From positions 400,919 through 464,918 of the forward strand of contig CAVSHN010000017.1 of the NCBI GenBank assembly GCA_963727755.1: DNA of 64,000 nucleotides, given 5' to 3'. The notes under the pieces were generated by a model that saw nothing but the letters and a program-made list of their open reading frames with translations, did no database searches and was not told the DNA's origin. The first letter of the stretch is position 1; each line of letters starts with the position of its first letter. The position numbers and the translations under genes are program-made. This stretch comes from DASYAN01 sp963727755 (GTDB lineage Bacteria; Chloroflexota; Ktedonobacteria; Ktedonobacterales; Ktedonobacteraceae). Positions 26,301 through 34,549 of this stretch are shown one piece after another.

Positions 26301-26466
26301 CGCCTTACTGCGTTTCGAAAACATGATGCCGAGGCAAATTACTCTCCCCTACTGGCAGAACTCATTCACAAAGGAGCGGCCACTGGATAAGTGGCTTGCG
26401 CAAGCTCTAGAAAAAGCTGAAAAGGCTCGGATTGGTCTGTCGAATGCTCGGACTGAACTGTTCTAG
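23368..26466 (+). CDS. Coiled-coil cassette protein C (1032 residues, frame intact)
   Basis: This is the only uninterrupted cassette. It has the leader (SASQRAKEKKKDFATGWHIQ, SNPHSERQMSNEGQ, HPESRLRNASGNEME), the block SAKQEAILYGEQQISASEVN, long charged coiled coils, the common motif SQFETDLQNLQKSYNEKTSE near residue 820, and a final ALEKAEKARIGLSNARTELF. That tail resembles the start of the 42-residue repeat of cassette B, but the HRKDWR end module is missing. The stop codon overlaps the stop of convergent ftsK by a few bases, so the 3' end may have been lost there. No ATPase, signal or membrane motifs. Low G+C relative to ftsK. Function unknown. Confidence 0.75.
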   Translation: MEKNKKISQPSETDKPSASQRAKEKKKDFATGWHIQSKKNKQKVQAESSQEDHAPSDSNPHSERQMSNEGQPNEIAHPESRLRNASGNEMEGKKVLWLGQDTREMEKFLQERYESAKQEAILYGEQQISASEVNLAEHNERIENSGNQTSKLEQTIEDLDYKMHTLWIKSLGYKGVYLDLEKEWNFIEAKISHLKGKWAISHEECASLETEINDLNSKIVAKKQKQKELLFHFNKLIEERNKTQEEYNGLTKDTETQLGSQSKEIINSQKKLWKRLKKDLGTYRKNISKKEKEKQIFEEKLKASDQVIQKIRVKEREISELQIKKKIAEKTISCVERANSHFSEKKSELEKEKANFVSDRKKLENKVTCLKAHKNTLEALKDILEMDSNDLMCKELQYHNACLREQLEAFKHYEGISKENRESLLEDEASSRKMHERHKEDKKILESKKKYHNALSEYIECYESEIGYKKEFIDNSIENIEYRIKDLNLTIKTEEDRLENQQKEIKNYEMFLRREALNKGTHAKNRVDKHKISNFTSLKEDELTHFEEQLTIIKEYSNNDIEQLRLRFRNSNDQIGSLQDEILINEDEKLNLAQIMQAAQIGYNLYSEERKTIIQECKLYKEDFQEPQISHIHKNINAQDINLLYDKLEKKFEYEQKIQSECKELRSKMIKPTEEIEKLDGLINKLRKDFEEIFYQESEAQEADHLVEAGTEGPSLPHGQCSRLTSLKDIEPKNRLLAMYIEKRHKYKEELYNLGIELLQKKDEIGKNLSDRAIIAKEMWNYHSGVIKTFQSNLGSLHITKSIIQTKINAELTEIASQFETDLQNLQKSYNEKTSELESVQSELTALTNSVQQEKTKRQELQDKLDKLASQVNATHHESETITQELEDHCQKLEKSSKEIDAAEQKKLLLKTEIEIANKKLKVTEEEMKSTEDKWKEKYSEYKEAESESMHLENICEMTKAILEKAENYKKAKDEYENALLRFENMMPRQITLPYWQNSFTKERPLDKWLAQALEKAEKARIGLSNARTELF

Positions 26467-29408
26467 TCCGCTTGCTGCTGGAACCGCACAACCTGCTGAC
26501 GCAAAAATTCATCACGACTTCTTTCTTCCGCCACAATATCCTCGACTACGTCGGCCATGGAATGACCATCACCACCATAGACCGCACGACCACGCCCACC
26601 CGATTCAGATTGACCAACAATGCCGCGTTGCTCCAACAAATCAATCAGGCGAGCCGCACGCGAATAGCCAACACGCAGACGACGCTGCAACAGGGAGATC
26701 GAGGCTCGCCCGTACTCACGCACAATCTCCTCTGCCCGATCGAGCAGGTCATCATCCAGCTCAAACTCTTCGGCTGACCGATCCTTGAGTTCCCAACCGG
26801 GTTCCACCATCGGCTCAACTTGGATCGGTGAAGATTCCTCACCAATCGCCACTGCACGCTCAATGATTTGCCGACACCAGTAGTCTGCCAGCGCATTTGC
26901 CTCCTCGTCCGAGAGGAATGCTCCCTGGATACGCTCAGGACGGCCCGCATCCGCTGGCAAATAGAGCATATCACCACGACCCAGCAATCGCTCCGCACCT
27001 CCCATATCGATGATCGTGCGCGAATCAACGGCAGAACTGACCATGAAGGAGATACGCGTAGGGATGTTTGCCTTGATAAGCCCGGTGATCACATCGACGG
27101 AGGGACGCTGCGTCGCCACGACGAGGTGAATGCCAGTTGCACGAGCTAGCTGCGCGAGACGACAGATCATCCCCTCGACTTCGTCCGGGGCAGCCATCAT
27201 CAAGTCCGCCAGCTCGTCGATAATGATGACAATGGCTGGCAGATTGTTCAATGAGGTATCGCCCTGCTCAAACTTCTGCTTGCGTAGTTTGCGATAGCTA
27301 TCTAAGTTTCTTACGCCTAGCTGCGAGAAGAGCCGATAACGCCGCTCCATTTCATGAATAGCATTTTGCAGGAGTGATACAACTTTATCTACTTCAATGA
27401 CGACAGGGGATAATAGATGAGGTATGCCATTATACATGTTTAGTTCGACCATTTTGGGATCAACCATTAGGAGGCGTACATCATCAGGAGTTGCTTGCGT
27501 CAAGATGCTGGCAATGATAGTGTTAATGCAAACGCTCTTTCCCGCCCCTGTCGCACCAGCAATTAGTAAATGCGGCATACGCGCAAGATCCCCTACACGC
27601 ACCTGACCAGCAACGTCTTTGCCCAGACCGATTGCCAATTTCGATTTCTCTTTGGCTACCTGATATTCTTTGCTCTCCAACACTTCGCGCAAAGTGACCA
27701 AACGGCTATTCTTATTAGGGATCTCAACGCCAACGTAGGGACGACCAGGAACTGGTGCTTCCATACGAATGGTCTTGGCTTCTAGGACTAACGCAAGGTC
27801 ATTCTGTAACGCCATGATGCGGCTCACACGCGTGCGCGTTTCATAGACAATCTGGCCCGAGGCATCAACAACTGGCACCATTTTTCCCGTCTTCTCATCT
27901 TTGCGCATCTCTGGTTTGCCAGTTGGACGAATACCAAAACGAATGATTGTGGGACCAATGCTAATATCTTCTGGCCTCACCTCGGCCACCACGCGGAAAC
28001 TGCGCAGTGTATCCTGAATAATTTTTGCCAAGGCCCCAGTATCTGCTCCCTGCATCTGCAATTTGGCTGTATCGGATGTGTTAAGAAGCGATGTTCCTGG
28101 AACCACCCACGTTGACTCCCGCGTAGGAACAACTACTGCTGGCCCCTTATTAGGAAGAGAAGAGCGTGCTTTTTTCTGACTGGCAAGGCGAGGATTGGGC
28201 AACAACGACTCCATCTGAGGAGCATGCTTGGCAGCAGGCGGGACCTGATCCACCTCCTGAAATGGAAGTTCCTGTTGCGTAGCACCCTGAACAGCTTGTT
28301 TATGCTCCTCAGCATCCATTACCTCAGAAACGCGTGTACTACCACGTAGTACTGTGCTAATCCCTCCCTTATGAATATTGATATCATTCAGTGGATAATC
28401 ATCCTCAAGATCACCTTCAAGGTCGATATCTAGCTCAGAATCTGCGCTACCTTCATTATCATCTTTAATAGCAGACTGTTGCTTAACACGCTTAGGCCCT
28501 TTCTGCTCACCACCCGCAAGATTGCTAGCAACATAACGACTATAGCGCGGACGCTGCCCCAGAAATGGCGATGGCTGAGGAGACTTGTCAGAGAGAGAGA
28601 GCTGTGGCCTATCAGCAGTAAAGAAACATTGTATTGCTTGCGCGAAGAGTAAAATATGTCCAAAAGTAATCCGGAAGGTCAGAATAGTAGTTATCAGCAT
28701 GAGCCCCAACGTCATGACATGCGCGATCGCTGGAGACCAACCTAGAAAAGGTATCACGAGGACTTCGGCCAGAATACCAACTTGCGGTCCTACAATCAGA
28801 CGACTTTCGAGTAGCACCAGCAGCCAGAGAATTACTAGCCCAATGACTAATGACCAGCGGAGATAATACTGCTTGTGCACTCCCTCAATTAGGTGTACCA
28901 GGGCAAACGCTACCAATCCAAGCGCTAGCAGATACGCTGACCAGCCGAAAAAGTCGAGAAAGATTTGGTTGATGGCTCTGAAGATAGGCTGATTATGTAG
29001 TAAGGTTAGAGACCCAACTAGCAAGCTTGATAGACATAATAGCGCAATACTGAAGAAGCGTTGCTGAGCATGTGATTCCATAGATTGCCACTTTTCATGC
29101 ATCCACTGAATGGCGTGGATATCCTTTGGATCAGGTGCAGAGGAATTAGGACGCTTCGACTTCACTGCCGGGATCTTCTTGGTAGGCGTTGCCCCTGGCT
29201 TAGCACGAGGCGTTGCCTTAGCCGCAGCAGGACGACGAGGACTCTGTTTTGGAGTGGAAACACTCGCACGTTGCTCGACCCGCGCAGTCTGCCCACGTGA
29301 CGAGCCCCGACTTCCCACTGCCCTACTGACACGCGCCGAGATGTTATCAAGAGTTGGTATGTTACGTTGATGTCGGCTACAATTTTCTTTATCTCTACTA
29401 CCCGCCAT
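26463..29408 (-). CDS. ftsK: DNA translocase FtsK/SpoIIIE family
   Basis: FtsK pumps chromosomal DNA through the division septum and helps dimer resolution. The 981-residue product has a basic, proline-rich N-terminus of about 100 residues, four to five membrane segments at about 115-270 (ALLCLSSLLVGSLTLL, SAYLLALGLVAFALVHLI), a disordered linker to about 480, and the motor with Walker A GATGAGKS near residue 620 and Walker B VIIIDELADLMM near 730. The C-terminal winged-helix gamma domain (SISLLQRRLRVGYSRAARL, then LLEQRGIVG) recognises orienting DNA sequences. The gamma domain and membrane part rule out a conjugation-type ATPase. The stop overlaps cassette C. Confidence 0.95.
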   Translation of the reverse strand: MAGSRDKENCSRHQRNIPTLDNISARVSRAVGSRGSSRGQTARVEQRASVSTPKQSPRRPAAAKATPRAKPGATPTKKIPAVKSKRPNSSAPDPKDIHAIQWMHEKWQSMESHAQQRFFSIALLCLSSLLVGSLTLLHNQPIFRAINQIFLDFFGWSAYLLALGLVAFALVHLIEGVHKQYYLRWSLVIGLVILWLLVLLESRLIVGPQVGILAEVLVIPFLGWSPAIAHVMTLGLMLITTILTFRITFGHILLFAQAIQCFFTADRPQLSLSDKSPQPSPFLGQRPRYSRYVASNLAGGEQKGPKRVKQQSAIKDDNEGSADSELDIDLEGDLEDDYPLNDINIHKGGISTVLRGSTRVSEVMDAEEHKQAVQGATQQELPFQEVDQVPPAAKHAPQMESLLPNPRLASQKKARSSLPNKGPAVVVPTRESTWVVPGTSLLNTSDTAKLQMQGADTGALAKIIQDTLRSFRVVAEVRPEDISIGPTIIRFGIRPTGKPEMRKDEKTGKMVPVVDASGQIVYETRTRVSRIMALQNDLALVLEAKTIRMEAPVPGRPYVGVEIPNKNSRLVTLREVLESKEYQVAKEKSKLAIGLGKDVAGQVRVGDLARMPHLLIAGATGAGKSVCINTIIASILTQATPDDVRLLMVDPKMVELNMYNGIPHLLSPVVIEVDKVVSLLQNAIHEMERRYRLFSQLGVRNLDSYRKLRKQKFEQGDTSLNNLPAIVIIIDELADLMMAAPDEVEGMICRLAQLARATGIHLVVATQRPSVDVITGLIKANIPTRISFMVSSAVDSRTIIDMGGAERLLGRGDMLYLPADAGRPERIQGAFLSDEEANALADYWCRQIIERAVAIGEESSPIQVEPMVEPGWELKDRSAEEFELDDDLLDRAEEIVREYGRASISLLQRRLRVGYSRAARLIDLLEQRGIVGQSESGGRGRAVYGGDGHSMADVVEDIVAEERSRDEFLRQQVVRFQQQAD

Positions 29409-29535
29409 ACAGTGATCCTCCTACTACGAAAAGACTTAGATATCTGTATGATAGCTCATGTGTTCGAAAGAAGCAATAGAGGCTCAACTCAGGCAGCGGT
29501 TCTAAAATTTGACGTTCCTGCCCACAGGCTTTATA

Positions 29536-31011
29536 ATGCCTCAAAACAGTGATCCACTTGACAAGTATGCAGGGAATAAACACATGCCAAAAATGTATGG
29601 ATGGGTACGTGAGGTAGTACCCGAAAGTCATGCCGATCGGGCAGGCTTTGAACCTGGCGATTTGATTCGTACCATTAATGGTCACCTGATCCGTGACTTA
29701 GTCGATTATCGTTTCTATAGCGCCGATGAAGAATTAGTGATCGGTTTTGAGCGTCAGCAAGATCAACGCGAGGTACGCATTGCTAAAGAGGCTGACGAAA
29801 ATTTAGGCGTTTTGTTTGGTGAAGAGCCAAGCCCTTTTATTCGCCAGTGTGCTAATAAATGCGTCTTTTGCTTTATTAAAGGATTGCCAGAACGATTTGC
29901 ACCCCAACCAGGGCTGTCGCATGGTATGCGCTCCTCCTTGTATGTTAGGGACGATGACTATCGCTATTCCTTCCTGTTCGGCAATTTCATTACGCTGACA
30001 AATTTGAAAGAACTTGATTGGCAACGTCTGGATGAGCAGAAGTTGACACCTCTCTACGTCTCAGTGCATACGACTGATCCCGAATTACGACGGAAGATGG
30101 TCGATGGCCCCAGAGCAGGCGAGATCATTGATCATATTAAGCGATTGGGCGATCTCCATATCACCTGTCGTACACAACTTGTACTCTGCCCAACTATCAA
30201 TGATGGCGAGCAGCTTGATCGCAGCATTCACGATTTGGCGGCGTTGCGACCAATCGTAGAGTCCGTTTCGGTCGTTCCGCTGGGTCTGACTAAGTATAAC
30301 AATATGATTAAGACTGGCGACCTACCGCCTATGCGCCACTATACACGGGCAGAGGCCGAGATTATTGTTGATCAGGTCGAGGCCCATCAGCGCAGATTTA
30401 GCGCCAATGATCCTGAGGGATATCCCTTCGTCTATCTCTCGGATGAATGGTTTTTTTTGACTGGACGAGCTTTTCCACCTGCTGAACATTATGGCTCTTA
30501 TGCTCAGATTGAGAATGGCGTGGGTATGACACGTTTCCTGATCGAACAATGGTTACGCGCACGACGACACCTGCCCCCATCGGTGCAGAAAGCATATCGC
30601 GTCACGATTGTGACTAGCGTGATGGCCCAACCGATCATTGAAGATCTTGCACAGGATATCCGCAAGGTTGAGGGCTTGGAAGTCCAGGTAAGACCAATCG
30701 TGAATAAATTCTTTGGGGCAGAAATTACCGTTGCAGGTCTACTCTGCGGTCAGGATGTACAAGCTGAATTGCAATCTCTGCAGGGAAGTGATGCTCTTGG
30801 AGATTTGGTTTTGTTGCCACGAGTTATGTTAGATAACGATGGTATACGCTTTTTAGATGATGTAACAATTGAGGAATTTATAACGGCCCTATCTCCTACC
30901 CGCATCGAATTTGTGCGTAACGCTCAGGAAACCATTGATGTCATTCGCTCATTGGCTGGAATGGCGACTAGCACCGAACGTAAGTTGGTACGCTTGCAAT
31001 CCAGATTATGA
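29536..31011 (+). CDS. DUF512 family PDZ / radical-SAM-like iron-sulfur protein
   Basis: The product has a short lead, a PDZ-like domain (REVVPESHADRAGFEPGDLI, then RTINGHLIRDLVDYRF), and an Fe-S cysteine cluster CxxxCxxC (RQCANKCVFCFIKGLPERF). It then continues as the COG1625/DUF512 family (LKELDWQRLDEQKLTPLYVS, TQLVLCPTINDGEQLD). Members are thought to bind a [4Fe-4S] cluster and S-adenosylmethionine; their reaction is unknown. At 491 residues it has near the usual length. I chose the ATG at 29536 over an upstream TTG at 29509 because homologous sequence begins only after it. It is divergent from ftsK, with about 130 bp between the two starts. Confidence 0.88.
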   Translation: MPQNSDPLDKYAGNKHMPKMYGWVREVVPESHADRAGFEPGDLIRTINGHLIRDLVDYRFYSADEELVIGFERQQDQREVRIAKEADENLGVLFGEEPSPFIRQCANKCVFCFIKGLPERFAPQPGLSHGMRSSLYVRDDDYRYSFLFGNFITLTNLKELDWQRLDEQKLTPLYVSVHTTDPELRRKMVDGPRAGEIIDHIKRLGDLHITCRTQLVLCPTINDGEQLDRSIHDLAALRPIVESVSVVPLGLTKYNNMIKTGDLPPMRHYTRAEAEIIVDQVEAHQRRFSANDPEGYPFVYLSDEWFFLTGRAFPPAEHYGSYAQIENGVGMTRFLIEQWLRARRHLPPSVQKAYRVTIVTSVMAQPIIEDLAQDIRKVEGLEVQVRPIVNKFFGAEITVAGLLCGQDVQAELQSLQGSDALGDLVLLPRVMLDNDGIRFLDDVTIEEFITALSPTRIEFVRNAQETIDVIRSLAGMATSTERKLVRLQSRL

Positions 31012-31033
31012 ATTGCCTATGCTATTGTAGCAT

Positions 31034-31071
31034 AAAAAAGGCCAGACCTGCAGCAAGGACACAGGTCTGGC
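31034..31071 (-). terminator. Strong stem-loop with T-run on the minus strand
   Basis: GCCAGACCTG (31041-31050) pairs perfectly with CAGGTCTGGC (31062-31071). Six A residues at 31034-31039 become a T-run when read on the minus strand. It lies 22 bp after the DUF512 stop codon but points the other way, so it would end a minus-strand transcript. It may still stop plus-strand RNA polymerase. Confidence 0.6.
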
Positions 31072-31622
31072 AAGCTTCCTCCTCCCCTCAGAAAAAGTAC
31101 CTCTTGGAGGTGGGTGAAGCATTTCATGTCTAGATTATGCCTGATTGAGAGGTTGCTATACAATGACAAGCAGGCGTCATCTAACAGACAGCTATATGTG
31201 TTGATCCCACAAAGCGTGTTGATATTTTCCCCCGACAGAGCGTACAACATCAGGCAAGATGCGAATTAACATGACTATTTCCAATTGTGACACTCCGCTG
31301 GACTAGCCGTCCCGCGGCTGGTTCTTTTGTATTAACTGACATTTGTCACATGACAAATATCTCCAATCACTAATATTACTATTCAAACGATCAAAATCCT
31401 TAGAAAGTTTTGTCCCTCTTTTCCCCTAGCAAAAGACCTTCCCAGTAGGTATTATTTAACAGTGGGGGTTGTCTCCACCTAAGCAGAAACAACAACAGTT
31501 GTGGACAAAAGCATTGATTAGTTATTCTCTTTATAAGATCTCTCTCTATTCGTCTAGAAAGAGAGCTATCTTTTAAAGTTTTTTTACAGTAACAAATGAT
31601 AGATAATAAAAAAGGAGCAATT
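31072..31622. other. 551-bp gene-free stretch before the HEAT genes
   Basis: No convincing gene is present on either strand. It contains short inverted repeats: ACATTTGTCACATGACAAAT at about 31,344 (TTTGTCA/TGACAAA, operator-like) and a hairpin CTCTCT...AGAGAG at about 31,541-31,566. The last 36 bases (from about 31,587) are the leader shared by the HEAT genes, with AAAAAAGGAGC as ribosome binding site. Confidence 0.5.
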
Positions 31623-32816
31623 ATGGACCGCCGAAGACACCTTTCTGATCAGAACCCACCTCGACAAAGTGAACAGGAAAGTCAAATAGACATGACGAGA
31701 TCACTTTGGCATGAGAGCACATCAGGTCGACAGGGTAGATCAGAAAGCCGAGACCAGACACGACCTGAGCGTTGCCGTTCTGCACCACCAAAGCTTGAAC
31801 GAACACTAGAGGAAAGGATTCAGAGACTTCCTAGGGAGATACAGACTAGAATACTAGGCGAGACCTTAGCTAAAATTCTTCCTAATGAGCGGATTCGCAA
31901 AGATGAGCGTTGCAAAATGGCCCTAGCTATTGGCAAATTAGGAGATAAAGCAGTCGTACCACCAGTCTTAGTCGATATGCTTCCTAATGAGCAGATTCAC
32001 AAAGATGTCCGTTGCAAAATGGCCCTAGCTATTGCTGAATTAGGAGATAGAGCAGTCGTACCGACATTAGTCCAGATGCTTGGTGATCAGAGGATTGACC
32101 TAGAGGTGCGTAAGAGTATAGGGGAAACAACTGGAATATTAGATAATAAAGGAATAGCACTCCAGACGCTTAGTGATAAGAGAATTGATTGGTGTGTGCG
32201 TAAAGATATAGTGAGAGGAATTGGGCAATCAGGAGATAGAGAAGCAGCACCACGCTTAGTTGAGATGCTCAGTGATCAAGAGATCCATTGGGAAGTGCAT
32301 TATAATATAGTAAAATCAATTGGTGAATTAGATAATAAAGAAGTGATACCACGCTTAGTCAAGATGCTTACCAATGATCAGGTTGACTCGTCTATACAAA
32401 GTAGTATACCTGAGGCAATTGTCAAATTAGGTGGCAAAACGGCTGTACCAGACTTAGTGCGGATGCTCCCCAACACACATGTTAACTGGTTTGTGCGCTT
32501 TCAGATAGTTTCAGAGATTGGAAGAACAAAAGATAAAACAGCCTTACCAGACTTAGTTCAGATGCTTTCTAACACGCAGATTGACAAGACTGTACGCGAC
32601 CTAATGGTTGGGACAATTGAAGAATCAGGTGACAGAACGATCATACCACACTTGGAACAGATACGTTCCAATGGGCAGATTGACGAAAGTGTGCGTGCAA
32701 GGATAGATCAGGCAATTACTAGGTTAGAGCACGCGTCAAATCGACTTGACAGTCTTGTGCTTGGGCAAGATCAACACTATCAGGAAGAATCTGACATATG
32801 CCCCTCACCACGCTAA
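31623..32816 (+). CDS. HEAT-repeat protein 1
   Basis: A disordered, R/Q/S-rich leader of about 60 residues (RRRHLSDQNPPRQSEQES, PERCRSAPPKLERTLEERI) is followed by about nine helical repeats of 31-33 residues of the PBS-lyase HEAT type (GDKAVVPPVLVDMLPNEQI, then HKDVRCKMALAIAEL). These form a curved solenoid for protein-protein contacts. The chromophore-lyase function is not implied. The ATG at 31623 is chosen over an in-frame ATG at 31596 because AAAAAAGGAGC sits at the right distance and the same context precedes the paralogues. There are no membrane or signal sequences. The first repeats match HEAT protein 3 most closely; later units have diverged. Confidence 0.85.
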   Translation: MDRRRHLSDQNPPRQSEQESQIDMTRSLWHESTSGRQGRSESRDQTRPERCRSAPPKLERTLEERIQRLPREIQTRILGETLAKILPNERIRKDERCKMALAIGKLGDKAVVPPVLVDMLPNEQIHKDVRCKMALAIAELGDRAVVPTLVQMLGDQRIDLEVRKSIGETTGILDNKGIALQTLSDKRIDWCVRKDIVRGIGQSGDREAAPRLVEMLSDQEIHWEVHYNIVKSIGELDNKEVIPRLVKMLTNDQVDSSIQSSIPEAIVKLGGKTAVPDLVRMLPNTHVNWFVRFQIVSEIGRTKDKTALPDLVQMLSNTQIDKTVRDLMVGTIEESGDRTIIPHLEQIRSNGQIDESVRARIDQAITRLEHASNRLDSLVLGQDQHYQEESDICPSPR

Positions 32817-32830
32817 CCGGAATAGAGTCT

Positions 32831-32914
32831 AATACCAACTCGCATTCTGGCAGATAATTCTCAAGTGCGGAACAGTTCTTGTGAGAATGTTACCGATGAA
32901 TGCAGATTGGTATT
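32831..32914. repeat. 84-bp nested palindrome, copy 1
   Basis: Three tiers of inverted repeats are nested: AATACCAA/TTGGTATT outermost, GCATTC/GAATGC inside it, and ATTCTCA/TGAGAAT innermost, with a loop of about 18 bases. A second copy of the same length is at 34417-34500. It lies between HEAT genes 1 and 2, just before the leader of gene 2. It could be a small non-autonomous mobile element or an RNA regulatory structure. Confidence 0.8.
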
Positions 32915-32965
32915 AAAAGATTTTTAAAAGTTAAAAAATGATAGATAACAAAAAAGGAGCAAATT

Positions 32966-34288
32966 ATGGAATGCCGAAGATCAGCATCTGATCAGAGCCA
33001 ATCTCAACAAAGTAGACAAGAACGCCGAATAAACGACCCAACGGGATTTCTTAGGTATGAGAGTAGCAGTGCTGCACTACCAGATCCTGAAAGACATCGA
33101 ATACGAGTATCATCTCAACAATTGGGGGATGGAAAAACTGCTTATCCAGATGAGTCGAGGTCAGAGCCAGAACGTAGAGCACAGGATGGCCATTGGTCTA
33201 AGCACGAGCTTGATTTCCTCGACCTCATGAGGAAAGTAGCGAAAGCATCGTCGAAGATAGCACAAGAGATGGCACCAGACAGATGGGTTAACGTTCTTTT
33301 TACAGAAGAAGATGCAAATACATTTCGCGAGAAGTTTCGCAGGCTCTCTTTTCTTAACGAGATCAGTCATTCCTTTTGTATGAAGGCTAGGGATATGAGG
33401 GCTAGGGAAAAGAAGTGGGACCACCATAATGAAATCGTCAGGATTGACAAGCAGCTAAGCAATGTAATTCATCGCTATGACCAGGCAGTAGAAGAATTAT
33501 CATGCGCTCGGAATGAAAAATTGCAAGAACTGCTGCCGCAAGAATTGCGATCGCAAGAGTCGTTCCCGAAGAAATATCCAGAAGAGCTAGAGAAATGCAT
33601 AAAAGACAATCTTGAAGCTATCCTCTCGAATAAGGAGGTTCCTGAGGAGCGTCGTTGCCACTTTATTAAAGCAGTTGGTGAACTAGGAGATAAAGAAGTG
33701 GCACCACGCTTAGTCGAGATACTTGGTGATCAGGGGATTGATCGAAAGATGCGTGAGAGTATAGGGGAAGCAATTGTCAGATTAGGTGATCAAGAAGTAG
33801 CACTCCAGATGCTTAATGATAATAGGATTGATCAAGAGTTACGTGAGAGTATAGGAGAAGCAACTGGAAGATTAGGAGATAAAGAAGTGGTACCCCGCTT
33901 AGTCGATATACTCGGTGATGAGAGGATTGATAGTAAGTTGCATTGGTATATAGTGCATGCAATTGATAAATTAGGTGATAAAGAAGTGGTACCACGCTTA
34001 GTCGAGATGCTTGGTAATCAGGGGATTTATAGCGTGGTGCGTTTTGGTATAACAAAAGCAATTGGTAAATTAGGTGATAAAGAAGTGGTACCACGCTTAG
34101 TTGAGATGCTTGGTGATAAGGGAATTACTGGTGATGTGCGTTGTGGTATATCTGAAGTAATTTGTAAATTAGGTGATAAAAAAGTGGTACCACGCTTAAC
34201 CGAGATGCTTGATGAAGAGGGAATTCATCCAGATGTGAGTGATAGTATAGCGGATGCAATTGCCAAGTTATCGAACCGCGAAGAATGA
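32966..34288 (+). CDS. HEAT-repeat protein 2 with long N-terminal helical region
   Basis: The leader ECRRSASDQSQSQQSRQERR nearly equals that of HEAT protein 3. Unlike its paralogues it then has about 150 residues of charged helices (LDLMRKVAKASSKIAQEMAP, MRAREKKWDHHNEIVRIDKQ) before about seven HEAT units (GDKEVVPRLVEMLGDKGI). The 440-residue protein is probably cytosolic. The ribosome binding site AAAAAAGGAGC lies in the shared leader. The helical insert may be the specific part, with the solenoid as common scaffold; that is inference. Confidence 0.85.
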   Translation: MECRRSASDQSQSQQSRQERRINDPTGFLRYESSSAALPDPERHRIRVSSQQLGDGKTAYPDESRSEPERRAQDGHWSKHELDFLDLMRKVAKASSKIAQEMAPDRWVNVLFTEEDANTFREKFRRLSFLNEISHSFCMKARDMRAREKKWDHHNEIVRIDKQLSNVIHRYDQAVEELSCARNEKLQELLPQELRSQESFPKKYPEELEKCIKDNLEAILSNKEVPEERRCHFIKAVGELGDKEVAPRLVEILGDQGIDRKMRESIGEAIVRLGDQEVALQMLNDNRIDQELRESIGEATGRLGDKEVVPRLVDILGDERIDSKLHWYIVHAIDKLGDKEVVPRLVEMLGNQGIYSVVRFGITKAIGKLGDKEVVPRLVEMLGDKGITGDVRCGISEVICKLGDKKVVPRLTEMLDEEGIHPDVSDSIADAIAKLSNREE

Positions 34289-34549
34289 GGCAACTCAACC
34301 AACTATTGTTTTAATAAGCTCTTCTTGTTGGAAGAGCCAGTGGATGATACGTCAACCTGGGATCGTTAATTAGATGCGAGAGAGTGTTTTGATCCCAATG
34401 AAATCGGCACTATCTCAATACCAACTTGCATTCTGGCAAATAATTCTCAAGTGAAGAACCGTTCTTGTGAGAATGTTACCGATGAATGAAAATTAGTATT
34501 ATAAGATCTTTAGCAGTAAAAGCTGATAGAGAACAAAAAGAGGCAAATT
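34289..34549. other. Spacer with palindrome copy 2 and shared leader
   Basis: This 261-bp spacer holds the second 84-bp nested palindrome (34417-34500) and then the conserved leader from about 34,510 (AGCAGTAAAAGCTGATAGAG, ending AAGAGGCAAATT before the ATG). The order palindrome, then leader, then gene is the same as before HEAT gene 2. Confidence 0.6.
34417..34500. repeat. 84-bp nested palindrome, copy 2
   Basis: It has the same three-tier structure and length as 32831-32914. The innermost ATTCTCA/TGAGAAT is unchanged. The outer arm reads AATACCAA/TTAGTATT (one mismatch) and the middle arm is partly lost. Retention of the innermost stem suggests that it matters or that the copies are recent. 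Confidence 0.8.

Noticed and set aside
15721..26466. Cassette proteins as SMC/Rad50-type ATPases
   Set aside because: No Walker A, signature or Walker B motif and no globular heads; only coiled coil.
7032..26466. Prophage or tail tape-measure region
   Set aside because: No capsid, portal, terminase, integrase or lysis genes around the long helical proteins, and ordinary housekeeping genes lie between them.
26463..29408. Conjugative TraB/TcpA-type ATPase instead of FtsK
   Set aside because: The membrane segments, long linker and C-terminal gamma winged helix are those of chromosomal FtsK, and there are no transfer genes nearby.
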